Source: Intrasporangium calvum DSM 43043
GTDB lineage: Bacteria; Actinomycetota; Actinomycetes; Actinomycetales; Dermatophilaceae
Reading direction: 5' to 3'
Length of the DNA stretch: 64,000 bases
NCBI RefSeq assembly: GCF_000184685.1
Contig: NC_014830.1
Location: 806,001-870,000, forward strand
Position 1 is the first letter of the stretch; every line of letters starts with the position of its first letter. The position numbers were made by a program, and so were the translations under genes. The notes below the pieces were generated by a model that saw only the letters and a list, made by a program, of their open reading frames with translations, had not been told where the DNA came from and did no database searches. Of this stretch, positions 7,359 through 16,253 are shown in pieces.

Positions 7359-8657
7359 GGGGCAGGTGACGATGGCCTCGTCGAGGATGCAGACCACCTC
7401 TCCGCTCGAGGGGTCGACGACGCGCACGAGGCCGGAAGGGTCGCCGAGCAGCGTCGGGAGGTGTGGCAGTGCGAGCAGGTCGCCGATGCTGAGCGAGGCC
7501 GTCGAGGGCAGCGGCGTGTCCACCGGCAGGGTGGGCAGGGGCACCCGCACCGTCGTGGGGAGCTGCGCCGTCGGGATCGGCAGGCGCGGGGCAGGCGTGC
7601 TCGGTCGCGGAGCGGGGGCCGGGTCCGCGGTGGGGGACGAGGATGTGGGGCTGGGCGTGCGCGTCGGCTCGGAGGACCCCGATGCTGTGGCCGTCGGGCT
7701 CGGCCGAGTCGATGAGGGGTCGGACGACGGTGCGGCACCGCCACCCCAGGCGAAGCCCGAGCCCGGGGGCGTCTGCGTGCCTGAGCCTTCGGCGGGGCGC
7801 GCCGCCGAGATGGCGCTCATCGGCACGACGGTCACGCCGGAGCGGTACGCCTCCGCGATGGCGAGGACGCTCCGGGCGTAGTCGTCGGAGTGGTTGTAGC
7901 GCAGGACGGCGTCCCGGGCCTGGGCCGGGTCCCGCAGGTCGCCGATGCCCGAGCAGAGATAGACCCCTGCGGCCGCGGCCGAGTCGGCCATGCTCTGCGG
8001 GTTCGTGGCGCCGTCGCCGTCGCCGTCGCGGCCGGCGGTCCGCCAGGTTCCGGGGATGAACTGCATCGGCCCGACCGCGCGGTCGTAGACCCCGTCCCGG
8101 TCCCAGCGTCCGTCGTCGGTGTCGGTGATGCGTGCCGTGCCGCTGCGGCCGTCGAGGGGGATGCCGATGATGCCGGGCCGGGCGACTCCCGCCGGGTCGA
8201 GCGCGTTGCCGCCGAACCGTGCGTGGTTGCTCTCGACCCGGCCGATGGCCCCGAGCAGCGCCCAGTCGAGGCCACACGCGGGGTCGAGCGAGCCGAGCAG
8301 CTCCGCCGCCCGTCGATAGGCCGCCAATGCCGGAGCGGGGATGCCGTTCCCGTCGATCCGGACCGGGGCGAGACCGCCGACGAGCCGGGCGGCCGCAGCG
8401 GCAACGGAGGGGACGGGCACGCTGGGGAACGGGTCCGTGAAGGTGCGGTAGACCGGGGGCAGCTGCATCGGGGCGGGCGGTGGTCCCGCGCTCGGGTAGC
8501 GCGGGCTCGCCCCACCCCTGAGGGCCTCGTCCGGCACCCCTCCCGACGAGACGCCCGCCCCGGCGGCGAGCGCCACACCGGTCGTCGCCAGGGCGATGGC
8601 GGGCAGGACGGCCACGGCGCGCCGGGCGACCTCCTTGACGCGGACGATCCGGACCAC
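7356..8657 (-). CDS. secreted lytic transglycosylase (MltB/SLT_2-like)
   Basis: This 433-residue exported protein is predicted to cleave peptidoglycan glycan strands. It has a signal sequence (AVLPAIALATTGVALAAGAG, about residues 16-35), then a lytic transglycosylase domain with LGAIGRVESNHARFGG carrying the catalytic Glu, and DRAVGPMQFIPGTW. The C-terminal third is low-complexity Pro/Ser/Thr, probably a wall-spanning spacer, ending in a short CILDEAIVTCP segment with two Cys. The GTG at 8657 is chosen for the GGAGGAG ribosome-binding site just upstream; a longer frame to 8777 has no signal-like start. Confidence 0.85.
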   Translation of the reverse strand: MVRIVRVKEVARRAVAVLPAIALATTGVALAAGAGVSSGGVPDEALRGGASPRYPSAGPPPAPMQLPPVYRTFTDPFPSVPVPSVAAAAARLVGGLAPVRIDGNGIPAPALAAYRRAAELLGSLDPACGLDWALLGAIGRVESNHARFGGNALDPAGVARPGIIGIPLDGRSGTARITDTDDGRWDRDGVYDRAVGPMQFIPGTWRTAGRDGDGDGATNPQSMADSAAAAGVYLCSGIGDLRDPAQARDAVLRYNHSDDYARSVLAIAEAYRSGVTVVPMSAISAARPAEGSGTQTPPGSGFAWGGGAAPSSDPSSTRPSPTATASGSSEPTRTPSPTSSSPTADPAPAPRPSTPAPRLPIPTAQLPTTVRVPLPTLPVDTPLPSTASLSIGDLLALPHLPTLLGDPSGLVRVVDPSSGEVVCILDEAIVTCP

Positions 8658-8772
8658 GGTGACTCCTCCACTTCCTCGCCGACGGTTGCTGAGCCACCGT
8701 CGCCGGTGACCCACCCTGGTCAACGAGCGAGCGGCGCAGAGGTCACGGCCGAGGCGCTGCCACGGCAGGAAA

Positions 8773-8818
8773 TGCACACTCGACTCGACGGGTGGAGCCC
8801 CACCCCCTCGAGTGTGCA
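8773..8818. repeat. inverted repeat between the transglycosylase and serC
   Basis: Perfect 11-bp arms TGCACACTCGA (8773-8783) and TCGAGTGTGCA (8808-8818) surround a 24-base loop. The element sits upstream of the transglycosylase gene and downstream of serC, so it may be the serC terminator or a transcribed stem-loop. Confidence 0.6.
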
Positions 8819-8886
8819 GTTCGTGCCGCGCCGCACCCCCCTCGTGGACCCCGGGAGGACGCTGAGGCGAGTCGCGAGCGGGAGGA

Positions 8887-8901
8887 GCTCAGCGGCATAC
8901 G
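8887..8901 (-). repeat. dispersed repeat copy 4 (GCTCAGCGGCATACG)
   Basis: This reverse-orientation copy lies 13 bp beyond the serC stop codon, in the gap before the lytic transglycosylase gene. It has the GCTCAGC variant also seen at 6.8 and 37.3 kb. Confidence 0.8.
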
Positions 8902-8913
8902 CCCCGGTGTGGC

Positions 8914-10140
<1,227 letters not shown>

Positions 10141-10216
10141 TCACCGGCCCATTGAACCGTAGGTGCCCACCTGCTGGACACGCCCGACCGCTGTGTGGAC
10201 GCCCACAGCGCCGATG

Positions 10217-10234
10217 CCGTATGCCGCTGGGCCC
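10217..10234 (+). repeat. dispersed repeat copy 5 (CCGTATGCCGCTGGGCCC)
   Basis: This forward copy is in the serC / AbiEi-like divergent region, about 145 bp upstream of serC and outside any gene. Confidence 0.85.
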
Positions 10235-10312
10235 GTCCCCGGGACCACGCCGGCTCAACGGTCGGCTGGGCCGGCGTCGACGTGAGCGGCGGAGGGGTTC
10301 TGCGGTCGGAAA

Positions 10313-10349
10313 GACCTCGATGCGTCGCCTTGAGCCGACGCATCCAGGT
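10313..10349 (+). repeat. left copy of 37-bp direct repeat flanking the AbiEi-like gene
   Basis: The core is a near-perfect palindrome with arms TGCGTCG and CGACGCA. The whole 37-bp block recurs in the same orientation at 11527-11563 with 35 of 37 positions identical. The two copies bracket the AbiEi-like gene. Confidence 0.85.
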
Positions 10350-10494
10350 CAATGGGTGACCTCGGGTCGTCCCGTCGGATTCCTCAGTGCGGCAGCGCCG
10401 TGCCTGTCCACATCCACGGCCGGTGGGAGGGGTTGTCCACAGTCCGGGAGATGGAGTCGCGCCTGACCCGGCGCAATCGGGGACCGTGACCGCC

Positions 10495-11379
10495 ATGGAC
10501 CTTTCACACGTCGCCCGGCGCGAGGTCTTCTCGGCCGCGTGGGCACGGGCGGCCGGACTCGACTCGGATGCTGTGGCGCGGGCCGTGGTCGACGGCCGGG
10601 CGCACCCGCTCCTTCGCGGGTGGTACGCGACGCGCGCACCGCTCGACGACACCGACTGGAACCGACTCGCGTCGCGCGCGGCGTTCCTCCACTTCGGCGG
10701 CCGGGCAATGGTGAGTCACCAGTCCGCACTGGTCTGGGCCAGCCTGCCCGTCATGTATGCCGGCCTGCGCACCGTCCATCTCACCCGGACCGTCCCCGGG
10801 TCCTCGCGCCGTCGCCGGGGTCTGATGCTGCACCGTTCGGTGGCCGGAGTGCCGAAGGGCGACCGGGTGCCGCTGGCGGTCGCGATCGTCCAGTCCGGTC
10901 TGGTGGCCGAGCCGCTCACCGCCCTGATCGCAGCAGATGCCGCGCTGCATGCCGAGAAGGTGGACGGGGCCGACCTCGAGGAGGCTCTCGACCTGCTCGG
11001 CGGGTCGCGCCACATCACTCCGGTGCGGGCGATGCTGGACCACGCCGATGGGCGGATCCAGTCTCCGGGGGAGAGTATCGCCGGCCATCGGCTGCGCCAG
11101 CTCGGATGGCAGGTGGAGCCACAGTTCACCGTGGAGACGGACGAGGGCGCGGTGTTCGCCGACTTCAGGATCGTCGGGACCAGAGTGCTGGTGGAGGTCG
11201 ACGGCAAGGTCAAGTACCGCGGCGATGACGGCCCCGACGCCCTCTTCCGTGAGAAGCGCCGGGAGGATGCCATCCGCCGCAAGGACTGGCGGCTGGTCCG
11301 GCTCGTCATGGCCGAGCTCGACGACCTGCCACTCATCGAGGGCCGGGTCAACGAGCAGGTCGCGGGCGCAGCGGCCTGA
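10495..11379 (+). CDS. AbiEi-like / DUF559 domain protein
   Basis: This 294-residue protein has an N-terminal winged-helix segment of the kind found in AbiEi type IV antitoxins (SHVARREVFSAAWARAAGLDS, then RGWYATRAPLDDTDWNRLAS). The C-terminal domain resembles DUF559/Vsr-type endonuclease-like folds (residues about 195-285), with ADFRIVGTRVLVEVDGKVKY, an Asp...Glu-x-Asp-x-Lys pattern that could be a PD-(D/E)XK site. Solitary genes of this type are numerous in actinobacteria and their role is unknown. No cognate AbiEii nucleotidyltransferase is adjacent; one with a different partner is at 43.8 kb. The gene is bracketed by 37-bp direct repeats. Confidence 0.75.
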   Translation: MDLSHVARREVFSAAWARAAGLDSDAVARAVVDGRAHPLLRGWYATRAPLDDTDWNRLASRAAFLHFGGRAMVSHQSALVWASLPVMYAGLRTVHLTRTVPGSSRRRRGLMLHRSVAGVPKGDRVPLAVAIVQSGLVAEPLTALIAADAALHAEKVDGADLEEALDLLGGSRHITPVRAMLDHADGRIQSPGESIAGHRLRQLGWQVEPQFTVETDEGAVFADFRIVGTRVLVEVDGKVKYRGDDGPDALFREKRREDAIRRKDWRLVRLVMAELDDLPLIEGRVNEQVAGAAA

Positions 11380-11444
11380 CTCGCCGCTGGCCGGGTGGGC
11401 GAGCCGAGCACTCGCGCGCTCCACGGTGCGGCGCCTCGACCTGG

Positions 11445-11501
11445 CTGCGTGGCGTCCACCCGGCTGCGTGGCGTCCACCCGGCTGCGTGGCGTCCACCCG
11501 G
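11445..11501. repeat. 19-bp tandem repeat, three copies
   Basis: Three exact head-to-tail copies of CTGCGTGGCGTCCACCCGG are followed by a partial fourth, 65 bp after the AbiEi-like stop codon. Confidence 0.9.
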
Positions 11502-11526
11502 CTGCGTCCTTGCCATGCGTCGCCCT

Positions 11527-11563
11527 GACCTCGTTGCGTCGCCTTGAGGCGACGCATCCAGGT
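11527..11563 (+). repeat. right copy of 37-bp direct repeat flanking the AbiEi-like gene
   Basis: Here the palindromic core is perfect (TGCGTCGCC-TTGA-GGCGACGCA, in two arms). It matches 10313-10349 at 35 of 37 positions and has the same orientation. Confidence 0.85.
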
Positions 11564-11576
11564 TCTTCCGACGCTC

Positions 11577-11684
11577 GAGGTAGTGCACCGGGGCCGGAGG
11601 TGGTGCGCGCGAGGTCCGGAGGTAGTGCACCGGGGCCGGAGGTGGTGCGCGCGAGGTCCGGAGGTGGTGCGCCGGGGCCGGAGG
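11577..11684. repeat. 42-bp tandem repeat, about 2.5 copies
   Basis: Two exact 42-bp units (11577-11618, 11619-11660) are followed by a degenerate partial one. Each unit alternates two related 20-22 bp blocks starting GAGGTAGTGC and GAGGTGGTGC. The array abuts the 3' end of citA. With the neighbouring repeats it fills the 314-bp gap after the AbiEi-like gene. Confidence 0.9.
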
Positions 11685-11693
11685 TGGGCGCGG

Positions 11694-12815
11694 TCAGTGG
11701 GCGAGGTCCGCGGTCCAGCCCTCGACGTCCTCGGGCCGGCGCGGACCCTCCCCGATGTAGCGCGACGACGGCCGGATGAGGCGCCCGGTGAGCTTCTGCT
11801 CGAGGATGTGGGCCGACCACCCGGCCGTGCGCGCGCACGTGAACATCGGGGTGAACATCGACGCCGGTACCTGCGCGAAGTCGAGGATGACGGCGGCCCA
11901 GAACTCGACGTTCGTGGCGAGGACGCGGTCGGGCCTGCGGGCCTGCAGCTCCTCGAGCGCAGCCTTCTCCAGGGCGGCCGCGGCCTCGAAGCGGGGCGCG
12001 CCGAGCCGCTCGCAGGTCGCCCGCAGGACCCGGGCGCGAGGGTCCTCGGCCCGGTAGACCCGGTGGCCGAACCCCATCAGCCGCTCGCCGCGGTCGAGCA
12101 CCCCCTTGACGTAGGCCGTCGCGCCGCCCTCGCGCTCGACACCGTCCAGCATGTGCAGCACCCGCGACGGCGCGCCTCCGTGCAGCGGTCCGGACATCGC
12201 ACCGACGGCCCCGGAGAGGGCGGCCGCCACGTCGGCTCCGGTGGAGGTGATGACCCGGGCGGTGAAGGTCGATGCGTTCATCCCGTGCTCGGCTGCGGAG
12301 ACCCAGTAGGCGTCGACGGCCTCGACGTGCTTCGGGTCGGGCTCACCGCGCCAGCGGATCATGAAGCGTTCGGTGATCGTGGTGGCCTTGTCGACCTCGG
12401 CCTGGGGCACCATCGGCTTGTCGAGCCCGCGGGCGGACTGGCCGACGAAGGACAGCGCCATCACCGCGGCCCGTGCGAGGTTCGCCCGGACCTCCTCCGG
12501 CTCGATGTCGAGGGTCGGCCGGAAACCCCACCCTGGGGCGAGCATCGCCAGCGCGGACTGGACGTCGACCCGGACGTCCCCGGTGTGCACGGGCAGCGGG
12601 TAGGGCTCGGCGGGCGGCAGGCCGGGATTGAACTTGTTGTCGACGAGCAGCCCCCAGACGTTGCCGAACGAGACGTGCCCGACGAGGTCCTCGATGTCGA
12701 CGCCGCGATACCGCAGGGCGCCGCCCTCCCTGTCCGGCTCTGCGATCGTCGACTCGAAGGCGATGACACCCTCGAGGCCTGGCTTGAAGTCCGGGTCCGG
12801 CGCGTGGTCTGCCAT
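11694..12815 (-). CDS. citA: citrate synthase 2
   Basis: This 373-residue citrate synthase of the actinobacterial CitA type condenses acetyl-CoA and oxaloacetate. It carries the active-site motifs SAAEHGMNAS (first His), MGFGHRVYRAEDPRA (second His with CoA-binding residues) and AVILDFAQVP (Asp). The start at ATG 12815 (MADHAPDPDFKPGLEG) matches the family N-terminus; a frame extension to 12920 is Gly/Arg-rich and unsupported. It is convergent with the AbiEi-like gene and divergent from a pentapeptide-repeat gene. Confidence 0.93.
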   Translation of the reverse strand: MADHAPDPDFKPGLEGVIAFESTIAEPDREGGALRYRGVDIEDLVGHVSFGNVWGLLVDNKFNPGLPPAEPYPLPVHTGDVRVDVQSALAMLAPGWGFRPTLDIEPEEVRANLARAAVMALSFVGQSARGLDKPMVPQAEVDKATTITERFMIRWRGEPDPKHVEAVDAYWVSAAEHGMNASTFTARVITSTGADVAAALSGAVGAMSGPLHGGAPSRVLHMLDGVEREGGATAYVKGVLDRGERLMGFGHRVYRAEDPRARVLRATCERLGAPRFEAAAALEKAALEELQARRPDRVLATNVEFWAAVILDFAQVPASMFTPMFTCARTAGWSAHILEQKLTGRLIRPSSRYIGEGPRRPEDVEGWTADLAH

Positions 12816-12927
12816 GACGTTCCTTGTCGGGTCGTTGGCGCCGGGCGGTCTGCCACCCCGGCGTGGGCCACCAGCCATTCTGCACATCGCAGCCGTCCCT
12901 GTCCGACGGGGCTGAGACACTCACCGT

Positions 12928-13584
12928 ATGCCGTCACCCGGGGAGCGATCCGCCTTCGCCCACGCCGTTCTCTCCGGACGGGACGGCGTGGACTTCGACC
13001 TCGTCCACTTCAGGGGCACCGACCTGAGTCGGGCTCAGCTCGAGGGCGGCAGCTTCCTCGAATGCACGCTGGAGGGCTGCATCCTCGATGACGTCCACCT
13101 CGAGTCGTCGCGGTGGTCCGAGTGCCGTTGGGAGCGCGTCGTCGGCGCGGGCGTCCTCATGCAGCGGGCGAGCCTGGTCGATGTCACCATCGACGGGTCA
13201 CGGTTGGCGGCTGTCTCGGCCTGTGGGTCGACGTGGCGGGACGTCACTGTGACGGGCGGCAAGGTCGACTTCCTGAACCTGCGCGGGGCCCGGCTCAGGA
13301 ACGTCCGCTTCATCGACTGCATCGTCACCGAGCTCGACCTCGCGGAGGCCACGGTTGACGGGCTCAGCTTCGAGGGGTGCACTCTCGTCGAGCCGGAGTT
13401 CGGCAGGGGGCTGTATGCCGCTCTCGACCTCTCCGGGGAAACGCTGCGGTCCCCCTGTGGGCTGGCCTCGCTCAAGGGCGCGACGGTGAGCCGCCTGCAG
13501 CTGATCGAGCTGGCGGACGTGCTCGCGGCCGAGCTGGGGCTGCACGTCACCGACCTGATCCATCCTCCGGGCCGCAACGGGTGA
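12928..13584 (+). CDS. pentapeptide-repeat protein
   Basis: This 218-residue protein is composed largely of pentapeptide repeats (A/C-D/N-L/F-x-x), for example GTDLSRAQLEGGSFLECTLE and LRGARLRNVRFIDCIVTELD. These are expected to fold as a right-handed quadrilateral beta-helix. The final 50 residues are helical. Some relatives mimic DNA and protect gyrase (Qnr, MfpA), but similarity is not enough to claim that here. The gene is divergent from citA with 112 bp between starts. A DUF4326 remnant begins at its stop codon. Confidence 0.85.
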   Translation: MPSPGERSAFAHAVLSGRDGVDFDLVHFRGTDLSRAQLEGGSFLECTLEGCILDDVHLESSRWSECRWERVVGAGVLMQRASLVDVTIDGSRLAAVSACGSTWRDVTVTGGKVDFLNLRGARLRNVRFIDCIVTELDLAEATVDGLSFEGCTLVEPEFGRGLYAALDLSGETLRSPCGLASLKGATVSRLQLIELADVLAAELGLHVTDLIHPPGRNG

Positions 13585-13887
13585 GGCTCCCGCAACCGCA
13601 GCCTGCCGCCTGGCGCCTTATCGGTCGCGGCGCCCACCCGCTGGGCGAGTCCCTGCGGCCCTGCGGCCAGGACGCCAACGGCCGCCGCGGCCGCCGTCGA
13701 ACACTTCCGCGGCTACCTCGCCGGCAACCCGGCACTGGTGCAACTGGCGCGGACAGAGCTGACTGGGCTGAACCTCGCCTGTTGGTGTGCACCCCATCAG
13801 CCGTGCCACGCGGACGTCTGGCTGGCACTCGTCAACCGCGATCGCGAAGAACCGGGACGGAGTTCATCGGGATTGGCCGCGCGGTGA
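13585..13887 (+). pseudogene. DUF4326 gene lacking its start
   Basis: The frame directly after the pentapeptide stop encodes PTRWASP, then TAAAAAVEHFRGYLAGNPALV and finally NLACWCAPHQPCHADV, the Cys/His hallmark of DUF4326 proteins. The family normally begins some 15-20 residues earlier with an RRRTKGWR-like stretch and an ATG. Here an in-frame TGA lies immediately before the conserved part and no usable start exists. The usual GRPTRWGNPF appears as APTRWASP, losing its Gly-Asn. The open 100 codons end at a TGA. I read it as a 5'-truncated remnant, perhaps recently fused to the end of the pentapeptide gene. Confidence 0.7.
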
Positions 13888-13913
13888 GTCCGACCCTTCC
13901 CTACACTCGCGGA

Positions 13914-14831
13914 ATGCCTTCCCCACGGGCCGCCGCGGCTCTCGTCCTCCTCGGCGTCGTCGGGCTCGCCGGCTGCGACACGCCCAGCAGCCCTCACGCG
14001 CTGAGGGTGGCCACGACGACCGGCGTGGCGCTGTCGTCCGAGGGCGCCACGCCAGCTGCCGCACCGACCGTGGCCTCGTGCCCCACCCCTGACGCGAACA
14101 CCACGCCCGCCGAGGCCTGGGCCGCCGCCGTGAGCGCCCTCGAGGGAGCGGACACGAGCACGTACCGGGTGAGGTCGGAGACCGCCCTGCCCGTAGGCAC
14201 GCTCACCCGCTCCATCACGGTCCGAGTCGATGAGTCGACGCAACGGGCTGAGTTCGCGGGCTCGTTCAGCGCCCACAAGAAGGACGGCGAGCCCGTCCAG
14301 ACGTCGGTCACCCTCGTCATGGACGGTGATGAGGGCTACGTCCACTCGCCGGCCTGGACCGGCCGTCAACGCGGCAAGTGGCTCCGCGTGAACCAGGCCC
14401 TCCTCGCCGAGGCGGAGATCCCGTTGGAGCTGCAGGCCGTGAGCTCCCTGCCGCCCCAGCTCGCGAGCTTAGAGCCGCACGGCGTGAGGGAGTTGCACGG
14501 TCTGCGTGTCATCGATGGCCGGATCTCCGCGGAGGACGGCCTCTCCCTGCTCGGCCTCTCCCACGTCGCCGCCATGGACCCACAGCTGGCGGAATCGCTC
14601 ACCGGGATGCTCGGCGTATCGGCCAGGCTGAACAACGCCGGGTGTCTGGACACGGTCGAGCTGAGCGGCGAGAACAGCCAAGTCACCGGATCCTCGGAGG
14701 CAGTTCCGGCGGCTGTCCTGGACGCGCTCATCCGAGCGAGCACCACAGTCCTCTACATCTCGTCCGTCGGTGCGCCCCAGAGCATCGCCGTACCGCCGCC
14801 CGACGCCATCGTCGACGGCGGGCGCATCTAA
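13914..14831 (+). CDS. lipoprotein of unknown function
   Basis: This 305-residue protein has a lipoprotein signal peptide and lipobox LAGC with Cys21. A Thr/Ala-rich linker follows, then a domain starting ALEGADTSTYRVRSETALPVG that resembles the beta-rich fold of actinobacterial LppX/LprG-like or DUF-type surface lipoproteins. Those families bind lipids or lipoglycans, but the match is only by general pattern. The start ATG 13914 places the signal peptide at the N-terminus. It is preceded by the DUF4326 remnant and convergent with a small basic protein. Confidence 0.75.
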   Translation: MPSPRAAAALVLLGVVGLAGCDTPSSPHALRVATTTGVALSSEGATPAAAPTVASCPTPDANTTPAEAWAAAVSALEGADTSTYRVRSETALPVGTLTRSITVRVDESTQRAEFAGSFSAHKKDGEPVQTSVTLVMDGDEGYVHSPAWTGRQRGKWLRVNQALLAEAEIPLELQAVSSLPPQLASLEPHGVRELHGLRVIDGRISAEDGLSLLGLSHVAAMDPQLAESLTGMLGVSARLNNAGCLDTVELSGENSQVTGSSEAVPAAVLDALIRASTTVLYISSVGAPQSIAVPPPDAIVDGGRI

Positions 14832-14915
14832 GCCAGGTCGTACGCCACGCTCAGGGCGTCCGGGGATCGCGGTCTCAGGGCCAGACGGTGCATCTGAGTC
14901 CCGGGGGTGGCCGGG

Positions 14916-15320
14916 TCAGTTGATGGCGCCTGGCCGACCGCGCCGGAGGGCCGAGGTGGCGGCGTCCTTGGCCCGGTCCGTCGCCGTCAGCTTGTCGGTC
15001 GGGCTGATCCGCTTGGTCAGGTCCGCGCCCTGGAGCAGCCGGGGGAGCGGTGTCACCGACACGGGGTAGACCGTGATCGCCGTGTCGCCGCTGAAGACGA
15101 TCCACAGCGACTGGTCGCCTTCGTAGACCTTGAGGATGCTGCCGTCCGAGAGTGACTTCGCATGGTCGAAGGCCTTCTTCCGAGCCTTCTCGCTCGCGAT
15201 CACCTTCTGGGCGGCTTCCTTCGCCGGCTCCCGCAGAGCCTTGCTCGCCACCCAGATCTGCGGGCCGTACTTGGCTCCGACCTTGACGATCTTCGAGACC
15301 GCCTTGCCCTTGCCTGCCAT
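14916..15320 (-). CDS. small basic protein of unknown function
   Basis: This 134-residue protein opens MAGKGKAVSKIVKVGAKYGP and has a Lys/Ala-rich helical first half. A beta-strand section follows (SILKVYEGDQSLWIVFSGDTAITVYPVS) and then a basic C-terminus. The length and basic N-terminus recall small nucleic-acid-associated proteins, but no family was recognised. ATG 15320 has a GAGGAGTC ribosome-binding site 4-5 bases upstream. It is divergent from pdxH, with starts 57 bp apart. Confidence 0.7.
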   Translation of the reverse strand: MAGKGKAVSKIVKVGAKYGPQIWVASKALREPAKEAAQKVIASEKARKKAFDHAKSLSDGSILKVYEGDQSLWIVFSGDTAITVYPVSVTPLPRLLQGADLTKRISPTDKLTATDRAKDAATSALRRGRPGAIN

Positions 15321-15377
15321 TGCTGACTCCTCGTCGGTCGTCGGTCTGGGTTCTGAGGGAAACCCTAGTCTGGCTCC

Positions 15378-16070
15378 ATGTCGACACCCGATCCGAAGGA
15401 CCCCGGCCACGTCGCCCATGGGGGCGGACTGCTCGAGTCCGACGTGCCGGCCTCCCCTTACCCCCTGCTGCGGGCCTGGGTCGATGCAGCCCTGGCAGCC
15501 GCGGCAGCCCGCGAGGACGTCCCGGAGCCGTCGGCCATGGCCGTGGCGACGGTGGACCCCGACGGTGCTCCGAACGTCCGCACGGTGCTCATGCGGTTCC
15601 TCGACGAGCGTGGCCCCGGTTTCGTCACCAACCTCCGATCGACCAAGGCCGACGAGCTCGCCGCGAACCCGCGCATCGCCGCGACCCTGACCTGGCCCTC
15701 ACTCTTCCGAGCGGTCCGCTTCCGGGGTGTGGCCGAGCTGGTCGACCGCAGAGAGGTCGAGGCATACTTCAGCTCCCGGCCCTACGGCTCCAGGCTGTCC
15801 GCGTGGGCCTCGGAGCAGTCGCGGCCGGCGCGGGATCGGGAGGAGCTCAAGGAGCGGTGGGTCGCGGCGCTGGCGCGCTTCCCGGACCGGGGCCGCGTCG
15901 ATGACGTGCCCGTTCCCGACTTCTGGGGCGGCTATCGCGTCCGATGCGACGAGGTGGAGTTCTGGGCCGGGCGGCGGGACCGCCTCCACGACCGCATCGT
16001 CTTCGCTCGGACCGGCCACGGCACCCTCTCCGATGCCGGCTCCTGGGCGCGATCGCGACGACAGCCCTGA
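15378..16070 (+). CDS. pdxH: pyridoxamine 5'-phosphate oxidase
   Basis: This 230-residue FMN enzyme oxidises pyridoxine or pyridoxamine 5'-phosphate to PLP. Recognisable are SAMAVATVDPDGAPNVRTVLMR, FVTNLRSTKADELAANP, EQSRPARDREEL and the PLP/FMN-binding C-terminal FWGGYRVRCDEVEFWAGR. The typical C-terminal WxRxRxxP appears as WARSRRQP. The gene is followed by a hairpin terminator. Confidence 0.93.
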   Translation: MSTPDPKDPGHVAHGGGLLESDVPASPYPLLRAWVDAALAAAAAREDVPEPSAMAVATVDPDGAPNVRTVLMRFLDERGPGFVTNLRSTKADELAANPRIAATLTWPSLFRAVRFRGVAELVDRREVEAYFSSRPYGSRLSAWASEQSRPARDREELKERWVAALARFPDRGRVDDVPVPDFWGGYRVRCDEVEFWAGRRDRLHDRIVFARTGHGTLSDAGSWARSRRQP

Positions 16071-16146
16071 CGAGTCCGCCCGGCCATGAGATGCACCAGT
16101 GGCGGGGGACGAGGCACGGCGCAGCGCACGAACCGGACAAGGAGAC

Positions 16147-16175
16147 AGGGCAGCCCGACCAAGTCGGACTGCCCT
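16147..16175 (+). terminator. hairpin terminator after pdxH
   Basis: AGGGCAG and CTGCCCT, with inner CCGA/TCGG separated by single mismatched bases, form a stem of about 12 positions around the loop CCAAG. It lies 77 bp after the pdxH stop. Confidence 0.75.
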
Positions 16176-16253
16176 GCACTCATCCTGCGTGCGGGTGGGG
16201 ACGCGACTATCGCGTGGCCACCTCGCACGTTCCGGAAGAAGTCACTTCTCGGA

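Noticed and set aside
13418-13430. TGTATGCCGCTCTCG as another dispersed-repeat copy
   Set aside because: It matches only nine core bases and encodes a plausible YAAL in the pentapeptide protein.
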